Assembly: GCA_001466705.2 (NCBI GenBank)
Contig: LATX02000227.1
Span: 186,001 to 250,000, forward strand
DNA: 64,000 bases
Direction: 5' to 3'
Source of the DNA: Moniliophthora roreri
Lineage: Eukaryota; Basidiomycota; Agaricomycetes; Agaricales; Marasmiaceae
The position numbers were made by a program, and so were the translations under genes. A model generated the notes under the pieces. The model did no database searches, was not told where the DNA came from, and saw only the letters and a program-made list of their open reading frames with translations. Of the stretch, positions 48,310 through 60,000 are shown one piece after another (position 1 is the first letter of the stretch; the number at the start of each line of letters is the position of its first letter).

Positions 48310-49963
48310 ATGAGCAGTTCAAGTTCGACGATACCATCATCGTCAATCCCTCTTCCTTCTTCGTCTTCTTTGGCCCCTCTTCCCTCAACGAGCTCACAGC
48401 CACCTCCTCCATCTTCTGGTTCTTATCTGCTATCCACGTTTTCTTCCCTGACTAACACCCATGTGTTTTAGCCTCATCACCACCACCCTCAGTAAGCCCT
48501 CCCGCAAGCCAACCTACACCATCCTCCGCACCCCCTTCATCCACTGAACCTCCCCCTCCTCCTCCTTCATCTCTTCCACCTCCCTCCGACACCAACACCA
48601 GCACCAACACCAACACCGGAACAAGCGGAAATGGCAGCAGCGGCAGCGGAACACCCACACAGAGCAGTACAGAGAGTACAGTAACGACTCCAATGACAAC
48701 TGTCGTTCAAACTACCGTCGTGTACGTTCCTCCTCATCACAACACGTGTTTCACCCCCACTTAACCTTTCACAGTATCACCTCGGACGGTCAACAATTCA
48801 CAACAGTCATACAAACTGACTCTACGCTCGCTCCTGGAACAGTCATTACGTCTCCTGCTAGCAGTTCGAGTAGGGATAGTGGTAGTAATACGGGAGCGAT
48901 AGCAGGTGGTGTTGTTGGAGGTGCGTAGTAGCCTTCTTATCTCAGTTCCACATTAACCCCCCCTCTTCGTATAGGCATCGCAGGCCTAGCTATTCTCCTC
49001 GCTCTCCTCGTCTGGTGTTACAAACGCTACCGTCTCCGAAAAGCTATCGAAGAATTCGACGGAAACTTTGATCCCGATCGTGTCGTTACATCACAACGTC
49101 CCGCTTCGGGTGTTCTCACCAGTAGTGGAGGTCACGGTGGTCGACGTGGAGACGCCGGTTCATCAGCACCTACACTCCCACAAATCCCGGTCGAAGAAGA
49201 TGACGATGGGATGGGTGGAAGGTTGAATGCTGCTGCTGTTGGTGGTGGTGTCGTTTCTCCTTACCCCTTGTTCGCTCCTGGAGGTGGAGGTGGTGGACAA
49301 CGACACTCACCGCATCCTTCTCAAACCCAATTTCCTAACCCTTACTCGCCTACGACGGCAACCGCGAGTGAAGGATCCCACTATACAGGGTACGGAGGCC
49401 TTGCTCCAGGACAAGATTGGAGACATCCGTCTCCTGGTCCATCGTTACCTAACACGGCCCCGAGTGTTGGGTCTTCGAGTCATTCCGGTGGTGGTGGTGG
49501 TGGTGGGGTAGGTGGTGGGATGTCAGCAGCACGTTTAGCTAAAGAACGTGAAGCGTTTGGTGGATACCATCCGAATCAACCGAATTCTTATAATCAACCT
49601 CCTCCCTCTTCCTATAACAACAACCCTCCTGGTGGACGTCGAATGTCAGCTTCGTCCAATAATACCAACTCGAACGTGTTTTATTCAACTAATTCGGAAG
49701 GATCGGGTTCCCATTCTCAGCAACAACACCCACATGGAAGGTTGGCGGTAGCGAATCCAGATGCAGAGTTTGAAAATCAACATCGTACGTATCTCGCTGA
49801 GGGACCTTTGGTTCATCGGGATGCGGGTCCGGCGAGAGATGAGATTCCGCCTACGTATGAGAGTTTGTTGCCGAGGGAGGGGCCAAGGCCGCCGGAGAAG
49901 ATGCCGTCGCCTAGGCAGGTTGAAGAGGGAGGTGCTGGGGGGAGTAGTGGGAGGAGGGATTGA
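48310..49963 (+). CDS. Ser/Thr/Pro-rich single-pass membrane protein with cytoplasmic PPxY motif
   Basis: Four exons with clean GT-AG borders: 48310-48418, 48472-48721, 48775-48920 and 48975-49963. The start codon is followed by MSSSSSTIPSSSIPLPSSSS. No classical signal peptide is visible, so an upstream exon or type III insertion is possible. The outer part (about 170 residues) is dense in Ser, Thr and Pro with a Thr/Asn-Thr repeat, suited to O-glycosylation. GAIAGGVVGGIAGLAILLAL then VWCYKRYRLRK is a glycine-zipper-like transmembrane helix followed by positive charges, as in fungal cell-wall sensor proteins of the Mid2/WSC style. The cytoplasmic tail is Gly/Pro/Ser-rich with poly-Gly runs and ends near EIPPTYESLL, a PPxY motif that can bind WW domains of Rsp5/Nedd4-type ubiquitin ligases. 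Role as a surface sensor is inferred. Confidence 0.8.
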
Positions 49964-50240
49964 GATGTAAAAAAAAAGACTTGAAGTGACGATACCTACC
50001 TACGACGACCGTTACCTACTTTACCCCACTTGTGACACTTTCTTTCTTCTTCTATGTTTCTTTTGCTATTATAACGACAAGATTTGTACGACTGCATTGT
50101 CAATTACGGACAACAAACTTTTTGAAAATTTTCCTCGACTAGAGTTACCTTATTCGGATTGTATTAGTGAATAAGTGAACGAACAGAAACAAAGGATTGA
50201 AGGTGTGTATGAGGTTTGTAAAACTAGAGACAGGGATAAT

Positions 50241-50342
50241 GGTTCGATGGTGTAGTTGGTTATCACATCTGTCTAACATTTCGGTGGGTAATGTCGTAGG
50301 TGTCAGCACAGAAGGTCTCCAGTTCAAGTCTGGATCGAACCA
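50241..50342 (+). tRNA. tRNA-Val (AAC), intron-containing
   Basis: Mature halves 50241-50278 and 50307-50342, with a 28-nt intron between CTAACA and the last anticodon-loop base. Acceptor GGTTCGA/TCGAACC, D arm, anticodon stem TCTGT/ACAGA and T arm are all intact. The exons are identical to the gene at 47301-47400 except for one T-loop base; the introns differ. Confidence 0.93.
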
Positions 50343-50362
50343 TGGCTTGATGATGCAATTTG

Positions 50363-50376
50363 TTTTTTTTTTTTTT
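50363..50376 (+). terminator. RNA polymerase III terminator of the tRNA-Val gene
   Basis: A run of fourteen T residues begins 21 nt after the tRNA 3' end. Four or more T are normally sufficient. Confidence 0.8.
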
Positions 50377-50509
50377 TAGTAATTATGACAGTGATATCCG
50401 AAACACAACTGATATTTGCTGTCGTCTAATACTTGGTTTTCGATGAAGAGGTAAATCTGATCCTGATACAAAACTGCTCAGCTTATATTCCACCCAGCCG
50501 TTTGAACAA

Positions 50510-53500
50510 CAGCAATGAGCCTGCAACTCAACTTTTTTGGGTTCCCCCTACTTCAATCTGTTGGTAGGGTATTTTCATGATACCAGGTCACTCAATTGAG
50601 CTGAAGGAACAGGGATCTTCTGGCTGTGAAGTCTGATTGATGGATGACTCCTCATGCTCAAGGAAATGAAAGCTTTGCTGTGGTTTGGGTACTATATTCA
50701 ATGAGGCAAGCAAACTGGCAGCAGCCTGATCATGATATATCCTAAAGGACAGAATTCCAAAGACTGATAATAATCAGTGCTTCTTTTAGCCAGAATCAAG
50801 AATCAAGCAGATGAGTAGGAACCTCAGGCCAAGTCTCAACAGTCAATCAATCATGACAGCATCTTTCTTCCTGCATACCTCAGTCAGCAGATTCCATCCA
50901 GTAGCCTTAGATGTTCAACAAACTGTTACTACCTTCCATGAGTCCTGATCATCTCACTCAAGCCCCAGGAAGGACTGAGGACCATGTGGTGTTATCACTT
51001 TGGGAGTTTTTAGATTCAGAGGATTTTTCATCCATGCCACCATTGATTTGATCATTGCTCAGCTGGCCAGGATTACAGCATAGGATTCAATTTCCTATTC
51101 ATGTTCTTGTGGTAATTCAATATCCTGCAGTTATGTCAACACTAATAGCATAGCAGAGGTTCAAATTTCTCATTGAGGACAAGAGGAAATGTGTAGGGGA
51201 TCCATACAGGTTGCAAGGTTTCAGTGTAATGATGCTGATCTTTGACCAGCAATATTACTGCTACTCCAGATGTTTGCTCCACCACATCAACAACTTCCAG
51301 ATTCATCTCATCACTCATGCAATGCTCATCTCACATGGCATCTTAATAGAGTCCAAAATAACTACTCTTTCTGTACACTTCTGGCACAAAGGAAACTAAA
51401 GAGTATAAAAAGCAGAGCTCAGTCCATTGCATCCCTCATACTGTGACTTTGTACTATGTCCAACTCCTCTGTAACAGAAGAAGATATTGCACCTTTCAAT
51501 ACAGTCACCACTATTCTGGTGCAGCCAATGGTGAATCTCACTGTATGTTTTCTCTTCCTGTCAGTTTCCATCTTCTCAGCACTCTGCCATTTCTCTAGGT
51601 TATGTTTTATGTCTATGGTAAAGCCAAACACCTCACTATAGTCACCACAGGGATCTGACATGCAACCTATACCAGGCATCTACACAGTCCTATTTATCAT
51701 TTCACTCCATATTCTCATCCACCAACAAGATCGCCCAAACAGAGTGCTCTATATGTTCTTCACTATAGCACTCTTTACCCTGACAAGTGCATATATTATT
51801 GTGGAGACCTTTAATGGTGCCTACCAAGCAACTCTGGAGTTTACATTTACTAAAAATCAAGATTGGGCATCATTTTTGGCATATTTGTACCATGATAATG
51901 CAAAGACAATCATATTGTATGTAGAGAAGTTAATTACATGGAATTGTTATGACTAATAGTGTTCTAGTGGCTTTGAGCAAATTCTGCCATTATGCCTGGT
52001 GTAAGCCCATTTTGTTTGTGTATTTGAATTTACTGGCTAATCCATTTGAGATAGAACTATAGCAGATTTGATGCTAGTATGTCCCTTATAGTAATCCTGC
52101 CTTATGAATTCCCATACTTACACTTGAATCTACTCAGCTCCACTACTGCTATGTGATATGGGGCTCATCTAAATGGATTGCATTCCCATTTATCTTCATA
52201 ATGCTTTCACTAGCTAGTAAGTATTTCCTTAGTTCAGTTGCATTACTGGACTCATTCTGGCACTGTTACTAGTCTGTGAAATTGTTGCCATTGCATTTCT
52301 AGTCATTGGTATCAGCAACACTGCTGATTCAGCAAAAGTGCAGATATTCCTCCAGAGTAATACTATAGACACTGTATTCCAGCTTGCAGATATGGGTGTT
52401 AATATCATGTTGACATTGCTCACAGGTCAGTCCTGGCAGATTTGTGAAAACCTGACATTAACTTACTTCCTGTAGCTGGTCGCATATGGTGGATCAGCAG
52501 AGAAGCATGTAGACATATGGGACCTGCCATTAAAACCAAGTATAACACAATTGTAGCTATCATGTATGTTTTTCAACTCTCTCAGTTGAGACACATTCTC
52601 ACTTGACTTGTCAGCCTTGAGAGTGGAATCCTCTATCCTATCTTCCTTACTACTAGTGTTATTTACACCTTATTGGGTGATCCAGAGAGTACTGGTTCAG
52701 TGCCTTTTAATCTATTCACTGTCACATACCAAGTTGCTGTATGTCCAACATTTCTTATTTTGTCATCAACTAACTCAATATGCAACTACAGGGAATTGCC
52801 CCAACATTGATTATTATATGTGCAGCTAGAGGCAAGACTGTTGAACACACAAGCATGAACCAAGTTGTGTCAAGTCTTCACTTTGCTGATGGTGCAGTTC
52901 CTGGATCTGGGAATTCAGATCCCAGATCACATATACAGACAATTGACATTGAGGGGGACCTATCAGCAGAGAGAATTCAAAATCTAGGCAAGGAAATGTC
53001 TGCATAGATTGTTGTAGTATCTGTTGCATGAACCTAGTTTGTGGAGTTTCATGTACAAAGTCTAAAGTTAATACATATTGGAGCCTCAACAACTAGTGTA
53101 GGCAGGTAGAGCATTTAGATGACATTGAGTATGTTTTGGCATCTGCAGAGCCTGAGGCAAGATGTTCAGAGATGAAAATGATCAAGTTGAGTGTACAAGT
53201 CACTCAGCCAGCTGTGATTTTTGCAGCTGAGCATCTGGTGTTTCACTGGCATCTATTGGGACATTGGGTACTTAGAATCTAAATGGCTGATATGAAAGAA
53301 ACTAAGGAGACCATGTCAACAATATGTGCTTTTTAGTTGGGTTCTGGGGCAACTTTGACACCTAAACACACAGGATGGTTGGTGAGATGCTGAAAGCAAC
53401 ATTGTTTGTCATTTTTATGGGTCCAGATGCTGTGGTAACCTGTTCTCAGTGGCCAAGAAAACAAGTTTAGGGTTCTTGGACAGAGTAATCAGCAGATGGA
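50510..53500 (+). repeat. 7-TM gene cassette, copy B (about 3 kb)
   Basis: Collinear with 21960-24850 from GAGCCTGCAACTCA through the upstream region, the gene and about 450 bp of 3' flank, after which it extends a little farther than copy A. It starts about 130 bp downstream of the tRNA terminator, at a sharp switch from CG-rich to CG-poor sequence. Confidence 0.75.
51456..53007 (+). CDS. 7-TM family membrane protein, possibly inactive copy
   Basis: Exon 1 (MSNSSVTEEDIAPF...) starts at 51456. The 19-nt micro-exon is at 51599-51617. The long exon starts at about 51679 (IYTVLFIISLHILIHQQ...). Exons with CYVIWGSSKWIAFPFIF (52.15 kb), LLVCEIVAIAFLVIG (52.26-52.43 kb), GRIWW (52.48 kb), an ESGILYPI-like exon (52.62-52.73 kb) and GIAPTLIIICAARG (52789-53007) follow. 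I saw no frameshift, but Arg of the RCYxIW motif is Tyr (CGC to TAC, two transitions at one CG). The same residue is lost in the other decayed copies. It may still be expressed; I could not confirm every splice border. Confidence 0.45.
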
Positions 53501-54637
53501 AATTACTTAGAGCATGATCAAGTCTTTACTGAAAATATATCTATTGAAGTAGACAATCATAAGCTGGCTGCATGTTCCTAGTTGAGAGAGGCATTCAAGT
53601 ACTAGCAGAGGAGGAGTGTAAAGGCAATAGTTTATCTAGCTATCTAAAAATGAAAGCCCTAGTACCTGTGTGTCCTTGCAACTGTGGTTCTATGCATGCA
53701 TCAGCCTTTCTGCTCAAGCCCCATATGGCAGGTTCCAGTTGGATAAGGTTCTGCATTGCAGATTTTTGTCAGTATGGATCAGCCAATTCCCAGAACAACA
53801 TGGATCATAGCTATGGTTACTCTGTATAATAAATCTTTCAAGCAAGTCTGCTTGTAAGACCAACAAGAACAAGAGCAAAACTGTCTAAACACAGAACAAA
53901 TTAAGATGTTGATCTGAGATTCTATATTAGGAACAATAACTGTTTTCTTCTTTGAATTATGAAGAGTTGAGAGTCATTGTATATGAAAAATAGATCATAT
54001 ATTCAGAAGTACATGAAGACTATTATAATCAGAGTGGGATAGAGCTATTTCAGCACCTGCCAGTTTTGTGATTGTTTATTCTCTGACAACAAGATTTTGG
54101 GATCATAGTTTATTGTGAATTGTTGGGTGGACCTTAAAAATATGCAATCTGGTACAAACAACTGTATTGGTACACAGAAAGGCATTCTGAAGAGGAAGTA
54201 GGTAAGAGGTGCAAGAATACAGTTAAAATAGGCATAAGGCAGGAATGTGGCCCTTGCTCAGAGAACTTGGAGGGCTCTTCAAAAAAAAACAAAGCTCTGC
54301 TCTAATACTATTGCCACTTCCATTGCAGAAATTCAAAAATTCCAGCTAGGTGTTAAGGTTGTACAATACAGCACAAAGGCATGTAATGGGCTATATAGAG
54401 TGTATTCTGTCAAAGAAGTAGAATAGGACCAGGAACACAGTTCTAGTGCAGCATGCTAGCACAGTGGTATAATTTGTCTTCAACTCACATTGTCATTATA
54501 GGGTATTGGCCCTACAAGACTTGTTGAACACTTGGGAGATGCAAGTGAGTGAGTTTATTCACTTGAGAAACTGAGGGAACTAGTGAATGAAAAAAAAATT
54601 GCATATGAGTACTAGTAAGATATGAAAAGTGTATAAT
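53501..54637. other. CG-poor spacer with repeat remnants
   Basis: Contains the first copy (about 53690-53880) of a repeated unit described separately. A frame at 53572-53829 overlaps it and is not convincing as a gene. The remainder to 54637 shows nothing I recognise. Confidence 0.4.
53690..53880. repeat. tRNA-flank repeat unit, copy 1
   Basis: Has CCCCATATGGCAGGTT, TTGGATAAGG, TCTGTATAATAAATC and CAAGTCTGCTTGTAAGACCAA in order. The same order recurs at about 54890-55060 and 62600-62990. A TATA-like TATAATAAAT is conserved in two copies (TATATAAAG in the third), which would suit an LTR fragment, but no ends are defined. Confidence 0.6.
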
Positions 54638-54736
54638 GGTTTGATAGTGTAGTTGGTTATTGCATCTGTTTAATATAACTAAGTCATCTGCATCTGTCAG
54701 CACAGAAGGTCTCCAGTTGAAGTCTGGATCAAACCA
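54638..54736 (+). pseudogene. decayed tRNA-Val (AAC) copy
   Basis: Aligns base for base with the tRNA-Val gene at 50241, including a 25-nt intron-like insert. It carries mainly C-to-T and G-to-A changes: GGTTTGA for GGTTCGA, TCAAACC for TCGAACC, and TTTAATA for TCTAACA at the anticodon. The anticodon would read AAT. The altered anticodon and T loop suggest it is inactive. A T8 run follows at about 54759. Confidence 0.8.
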
Positions 54737-54889
54737 TGTCAGAACCTCTATAGTATTCTTTTTTTTCCAATGGTGATTTCAGTTTTCTTGTAAAACTGAG
54801 AACATACTGAAGCTAACCTTGCAATAGGATTGTTCAGCTATTCAAAAGAGAAAAAGCCATGTTATGCACAGGGGTCTTTTTATCATTCT

Positions 54890-55060
54890 ATAGGTTGCTG
54901 CTCAAACCCCATATGACAGGTTTCTTTAATTGGATAAGGTCTGTATTTCAGCTGAGCAGCTTTTCATTGGCCAATCCTTGGAACAATATGAATTATGCTC
55001 TGTATAATAAATCCTCCAAGTAGGTCTGCTTGCAAGACCAATGATTCAAGTTCTCAATCT
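54890..55060. repeat. tRNA-flank repeat unit, copy 2
   Basis: Second copy of the unit at 53690-53880. It lies about 150 bp downstream of the decayed tRNA-Val copy. The spacer between them (GTGATTTCAGTTTTCTTGTAAAA...) also resembles 62500-62580. Confidence 0.6.
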
Positions 55061-55206
55061 CTTGGCTTTGTGCTTGAATTGTACATTAGTAAGTGTCAAC
55101 AGTTGCTACAACACCAAAGTTGTACATTTTATTGTCTCTTTTCTCTTTTCTAGGAAACAAAGATGGTACTGTCTCCTCTTGTTTTATGGCTAGAGGTATA
55201 GGCATC

Positions 55207-55211
55207 TAGCT
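55207..55211. repeat. target-site duplication TAGCT, left
   Basis: TAGCT immediately precedes the 5' LTR and is repeated at 62431-62435 directly after the 3' LTR. Five base pairs is the usual size for Ty3-type integration. Confidence 0.9.
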
Positions 55212-55643
55212 TGTTATGTTTTCTCTTTCTTTTCCCCTTATGCTTCCCTTTCCATCGGACTCGTACACCTTCCCAGCCCCCTTTTCCTTCTCTTCATATG
55301 CTTCTTCTTCCATCAGACTCGTATGCCATTCCCCATTCCCCTTTTACCTATCCCTTTGTAACTGTATTACTCATATCCCGATGGACTCGGGAATTCCTTA
55401 CATAAAGTACTGGACTTATCGCTCTTATGTAGAACGATGTAACATATTTAAGCGCTCAAGCTAAGACCTCGAGTCTTCAGCTTGACCTGGTTTATCTATA
55501 ACTTGTGTTAATGCTGATATTAAAGGACCTCTGAACTTCAGCAACCGCTGAACGACTCAAACTTGAACTTGTTACGACTGTCTGAGCAGAGCTTATGCTT
55601 CGTTGAGATAGTTGATAGGCGTTGCTGCGCAAGTAATGTAACA
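55212..55643 (+). repeat. 5' LTR of the gypsy element
   Basis: 432 bp, TGTTATG...TGTAACA. It has a TATA-like TATTTAAG at 55445-55452. About 32 nt further on, 55477-55488 (TCAGCTTGACCT) is the likely transcript start and self-primer. By my hand alignment it differs from the 3' LTR at 17 positions; 16 are transitions, mostly at CG sites. Confidence 0.93.
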
Positions 55644-55645
55644 CA

Positions 55646-55657
55646 AGGTCAAGCTGA
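55646..55657 (+). promoter_or_regulatory. self-priming primer-binding site
   Basis: AGGTCAAGCTGA, two bases after the 5' LTR, is the exact reverse complement of TCAGCTTGACCT at 55477-55488 inside the LTR. In Tf1 and sushi-type elements the first bases of the transcript fold back on such a site to prime minus-strand DNA, in place of a host tRNA. I found no tRNA-like PBS at the position. Confidence 0.75.
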
Positions 55658-55704
55658 TCGATAGCTGACCTATCCAGGTCTAGGCATCACTAAAGGACGA
55701 CAAG

Positions 55705-57084
55705 ATGCCACCATGGACGGAACAACAGATCGAACAGGACATCGCCAAGGCAGAAGAATGCCGGTGTGGGCTTCTAACCCAATCCATATCAAACCCTGGT
55801 GGACGAGCGATCCCACCGCTAACCTGGGCATCCCACAAGGAGTTACTGACCCCCTTGCATTCGCCATCGCTAACGAGTCAGCCACTGGTAGAGACACCAG
55901 CAGACGACCCAGAAATAAGGAGAACCTCGACCCCATCATCCATTCCAGTTGGATCGAAGCCAACCGAGTATGAAGAACGATTCTCACCGACTACACTGAA
56001 GCCATCAGACTCGGCTACATCGAATATCTCTACCAACTCTCCAGAGGAGTTAGATCCATTTCAACAACTACTACAAGGGTTGAAGAACAGTCTCTGATCA
56101 CTGAAAATACAAACTGAAGCGATGGCAGAAGATAAGAAGCCGTCAGGAAGCAGACCCAAGAGAGAGGAACCTGCAGTCGAGGAAGCCGTCATAGGTTCCG
56201 CAATGCCGGTACAAGTGGTATCAGCTATAAAAGAAGTAAAAGCCGCACTGCCAAGAGCATTCACAGGGGCACGGAAAGAGGTGAGGAGATTCTTGCAAGA
56301 AGTACTGATCTATGTTGCGTTGAACCCGAAGGCGTTTCCCGACGACAGGTCGAAAAAGTTGTTCCTTCTTTCCTACATGACAGATGGACCAGGAGAATTC
56401 TGGAAGAATGACAAAACCGACCTTCTACTCGCATTTGACCCAGAAGCCGAGAAGGTCACATGGGCTGACTTCCTGGAAGACTTCAAGACATCGTTCGAAC
56501 CCCTCGATCCAGCCCTGAAGGCACAGTTGGAGCTTAAGGATTTACGAATGACAGACAGAGCCGATGAATATACGTATCAATTCACATATCTAGCCAAGCA
56601 GACGGGGTACAACAATGCAGCCCAGATCATAGCCTTCAAACGAGGACTATCTAGGAGTTTGGCACTTAAGATCATGACCAGACCGGAAGGTGCACCTACT
56701 ACGATCAAAGATTGGATGAACGCTGCCATCTTATTCGATGAGAGTTACAAGCAGGCCTAGGAATATGGGAAGACATGGGATGAAGAACATGAGGGGAAGA
56801 AGCCGCAAAGGAACTTTCGAAAGAAGGAAGAAGTTGCTATCAAGCAGATTACTGACTTCGATAGAAAGGAATATATGGCGAAGGGATTGTGTTTTAGATG
56901 CGGACGTAATGGGCATCGAATCAAGGACTGTCCAGACATGCCGAAGAAAGACGAAAGGAAACGAGAAGAGCCGAAGAAGCTTTCAAAAGAGGAAAGGTTC
57001 GCGAAGATCCAAGCACTGGTGAACAATCAGACAGACGAAGAGAAGGAATCGCTTCTCAACCTAATGGAGAAAGAGGGTTTTTAA
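55705..57084 (+). pseudogene. gag: gag protein of the gypsy element (two premature stops)
   Basis: One frame from ATG 55705 to TAA 57082-57084, 460 codons, interrupted by TGA at 56095-56097 and TAG at 56758-56760. The N-terminal third is Pro/Ser/Thr-rich. The capsid-like middle (about 56230-56750) contains FLQEVLIYVALNP, GPGEFWKND and YTYQFTYLAKQTGY. The C-terminal part has a single nucleocapsid zinc knuckle CFRCGRNGHRIKDC (CX2CX4HX4C) at about 56887-56928, followed by a Lys/Glu-rich tail. In Ty3-type elements gag forms the cytoplasmic particle that packages the RNA. Without the two stops the frame would be continuous. An internal ATG at 56122 lies after the first stop. Confidence 0.85.
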
Positions 57085-60000
57085 AATGGCGAAGGAGGAC
57101 GATGGCTCTACCGCCGATAACTATTTCGCACTTTGTACTAGCTAAGATGGACCAAAATTCTATGCATATTCCTCTCCAGTACAAAGTGGGAACAAAGAAC
57201 ATTGAAACAAAAGCACTATTGGATTCAGGAGCTGGAGGAAGACTCATAAGTGTAAAACTGGCACAAACGTTAGGCAAAAAATGGATCCAGCTACCAGAAC
57301 CAATCAAAGTCTTCAATGTTGATGGAACAGCAAACAAAACGGCTTGGATCACACACATAGTGGAATTAGAATTCCTGATCACTGGAAAGGAATTTCGGGA
57401 GAACTTTATGATATCCGGCATAGGAGATGAAGAAATGATCTTAGGACTTCCATGGTTGCGGTATCATAACCCAATGTTTAATTGGGAGACAGGAGAAATC
57501 CAGTTTCCCTTACGGAGGAAGATTCGGATCAGAAGGTTCAAAGGGGTCTTGGATAATAGCGAACCAGAGGTCCTCATCGGGGCAAAAATCACTGCATCTC
57601 AGGAAATGGCCCACCAACAGCAGACAACGAAGAAGGACATTGATGAACTCATTCCTTCCTATCTGTTGGGGTATCGCGACCGGTTCGAAAAAGGAAAGGC
57701 TGAGCGATTTCCGCCGTCTAGAACTTACGATCACGCAATCGACCTCAAAACAGATTTCATCCCGAGGAATTGCAAGCTATATCTGCTAAGTCCTGTGGAA
57801 CAAGCGGAACAAGACAAATTCCTTGAAGAAAACCTGCGGAAAGGGTACATTTGCAAATCCAAGTTGCCAATGGCGTCTCCCTTCTTCTTCGTAGCAAAAA
57901 AGGAGAAAGGGGTGCTCAGGCTGACACAGGATTATAGAGAGCTCAATAAAGGAACTGTGAAGAGCGCCTATCCGCTACCATTAATCTTGGAGCTCCTAGA
58001 CAAACTCAAGGGAGCCATGGTGTTTACAAAACTCGATCTTCGGAACGGTTACAACAACATTCGGATAAAAGATGGAGATCAATGGAAAGCGGCCTTCAAA
58101 ACCAATAGGGGGCTGTTCGAGCCGACGGTTATGTTCTTTGGATTAAGCAACTCTCCAGCTACGTTCCAAGCCTTCATGAACGACATACTGTCCGACTTCA
58201 TTGATGAAGGATGGTGTGTAGTTTATATGGACGACATCTTACTACTTTTGAAGAACCAAGACGAACACAGGGAGCGAACAGAGCGGCTGATGCGTCACCT
58301 CAAGAAGCATGATTTGTTCCTTAAACCGGAGAAATGCGAGTTCGATGTAACAGAAGTGATCTTCCTAGGCATGGTCATACGACCCAGTTACATAGCTATG
58401 AACCCTGTGAAATTAGCCGGGATCGCCGAATGGGAACCTCCATGTATGGTAAAAGGAGTTCGTGCGTTCTTAGGCTTTGGGAACTTCTACAGGAAGTTCA
58501 TAGGGAAATACGCACAGTTAACGAGACCCTTGAACGACTTGTTACAGAAGAATCGGAAATTCGAATGGACAAAAGAATGCCAGATAGCCTTCGACGTCCT
58601 CAAAGCAAAATTCCTCTCAGAGCCAATACTGATCATGCCGGATGTCGACAAACCTTTCGTTATCGAAGCCGACACATCTAAATGGGCTACAGGAGCAGTT
58701 CTTAGACAAAAAGGAACTGATGGTGAATGGCATCCTTGTGGATACCTTTCAAAGTCTCTATCACTGACGGAACGGAACTACGAGATCTATGACCACGAAC
58801 TCTTAGCTATTTATCGGGTGTTAGTGGAATGGAGACACTATCTTATAGGAGGAAACTTCAAGGTCGTAATCCTGTCGGATCATAAAAATCTGACGTACTT
58901 CCGAACGGCACAAAAATTGAACAGATGACAAGCCAGATGGAGTCTCTTCTTATCAGAATTCGATCTAGGGCTGATCCACGTTCCTGGGAAGTCGATCACT
59001 CAAGCTGATGCCCTATCTCGGTGGAGTAACAAACAGGACGAAGTGGACAGTGATAACAAGGATATCATTATGCTGCCAGAACGGCTCTTCATCAAGGGCA
59101 TTGATCTAGGAATGAAGGAGGCAATAGCCGAGAGATTGGGCCCGGACGACTTTCATAAGTCGGCTTTGGAACAACTACTACACCAAGGCGTGCCGCCAAT
59201 CAAATCTGCACTTTCGGACTGGAAAATCGAGAAGGAGCTACTTTTCTTCCAAGGTCGGGTCTATGTACCAAATGAGGATGACCTTCGGCGACGAATAGTT
59301 CAGACCATACACAAAACACCTGGCGTTGGACACCCAGGACAGTGGAATACAGTCGAGCAGGTACAATGAGACTTCTGGTGGCCAGGAATGTCGAAATTCA
59401 TCTGATCATTCGTTGATGGTTGCGTGGTATGTCAACAATCCAAAGTTAATACACACCCCACGAGGACACCCATACGACCACTCCCAGTAACACCGAATTC
59501 CTTTCCATTTCAGGTCTGTACGATGGATCTCATCATGGACCTACCTGAATGCGACAACATGGATTCTATTTTGGTAGTGGTGGACCACTCCTCTACGAAG
59601 GGGGTAATTTTTATCCCATGCACCAAAACAACGGACGCCACGAAGATAGCAGAATTATTAATTCAACATCTGTACAGAAGGTTTGGGCTACCGGACCATA
59701 TCATCTCAGACCGAGACCCCAGATTCGCAGCAGAAGTATTCCAAGAAATGGGGAAACAGCTGTCTATCAAACACTCCATGAGTACGGCGTTCCACCCACA
59801 GACAGACGGAGAGACAGAGCGGGTTAATCAAGAGATTGAAGTCTATCTTAGGGCGTTCTGTTCGAAAGAACAAACCAGATGGAAAGAATACCTCCCTCTA
59901 GCAGAATTCGCACACAATAACCAAACTCACTCTGTCCTCAAGAAATCTCCATTCTTCATGATGATGGGATACCACCCGCGCCCACTCCCGACTGTATTCG

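Noticed and set aside
49227..49970. Alternative-frame ORFs within exon 4 of the surface-protein gene
   Set aside because: They are shadows of a long, compositionally biased coding exon.
55713..55973. ORF starting in a strong GCCACCATGG context inside gag
   Set aside because: It overlaps the in-frame gag reading frame in another frame, is short and has no domain; probably accidental, although the initiation context is good.
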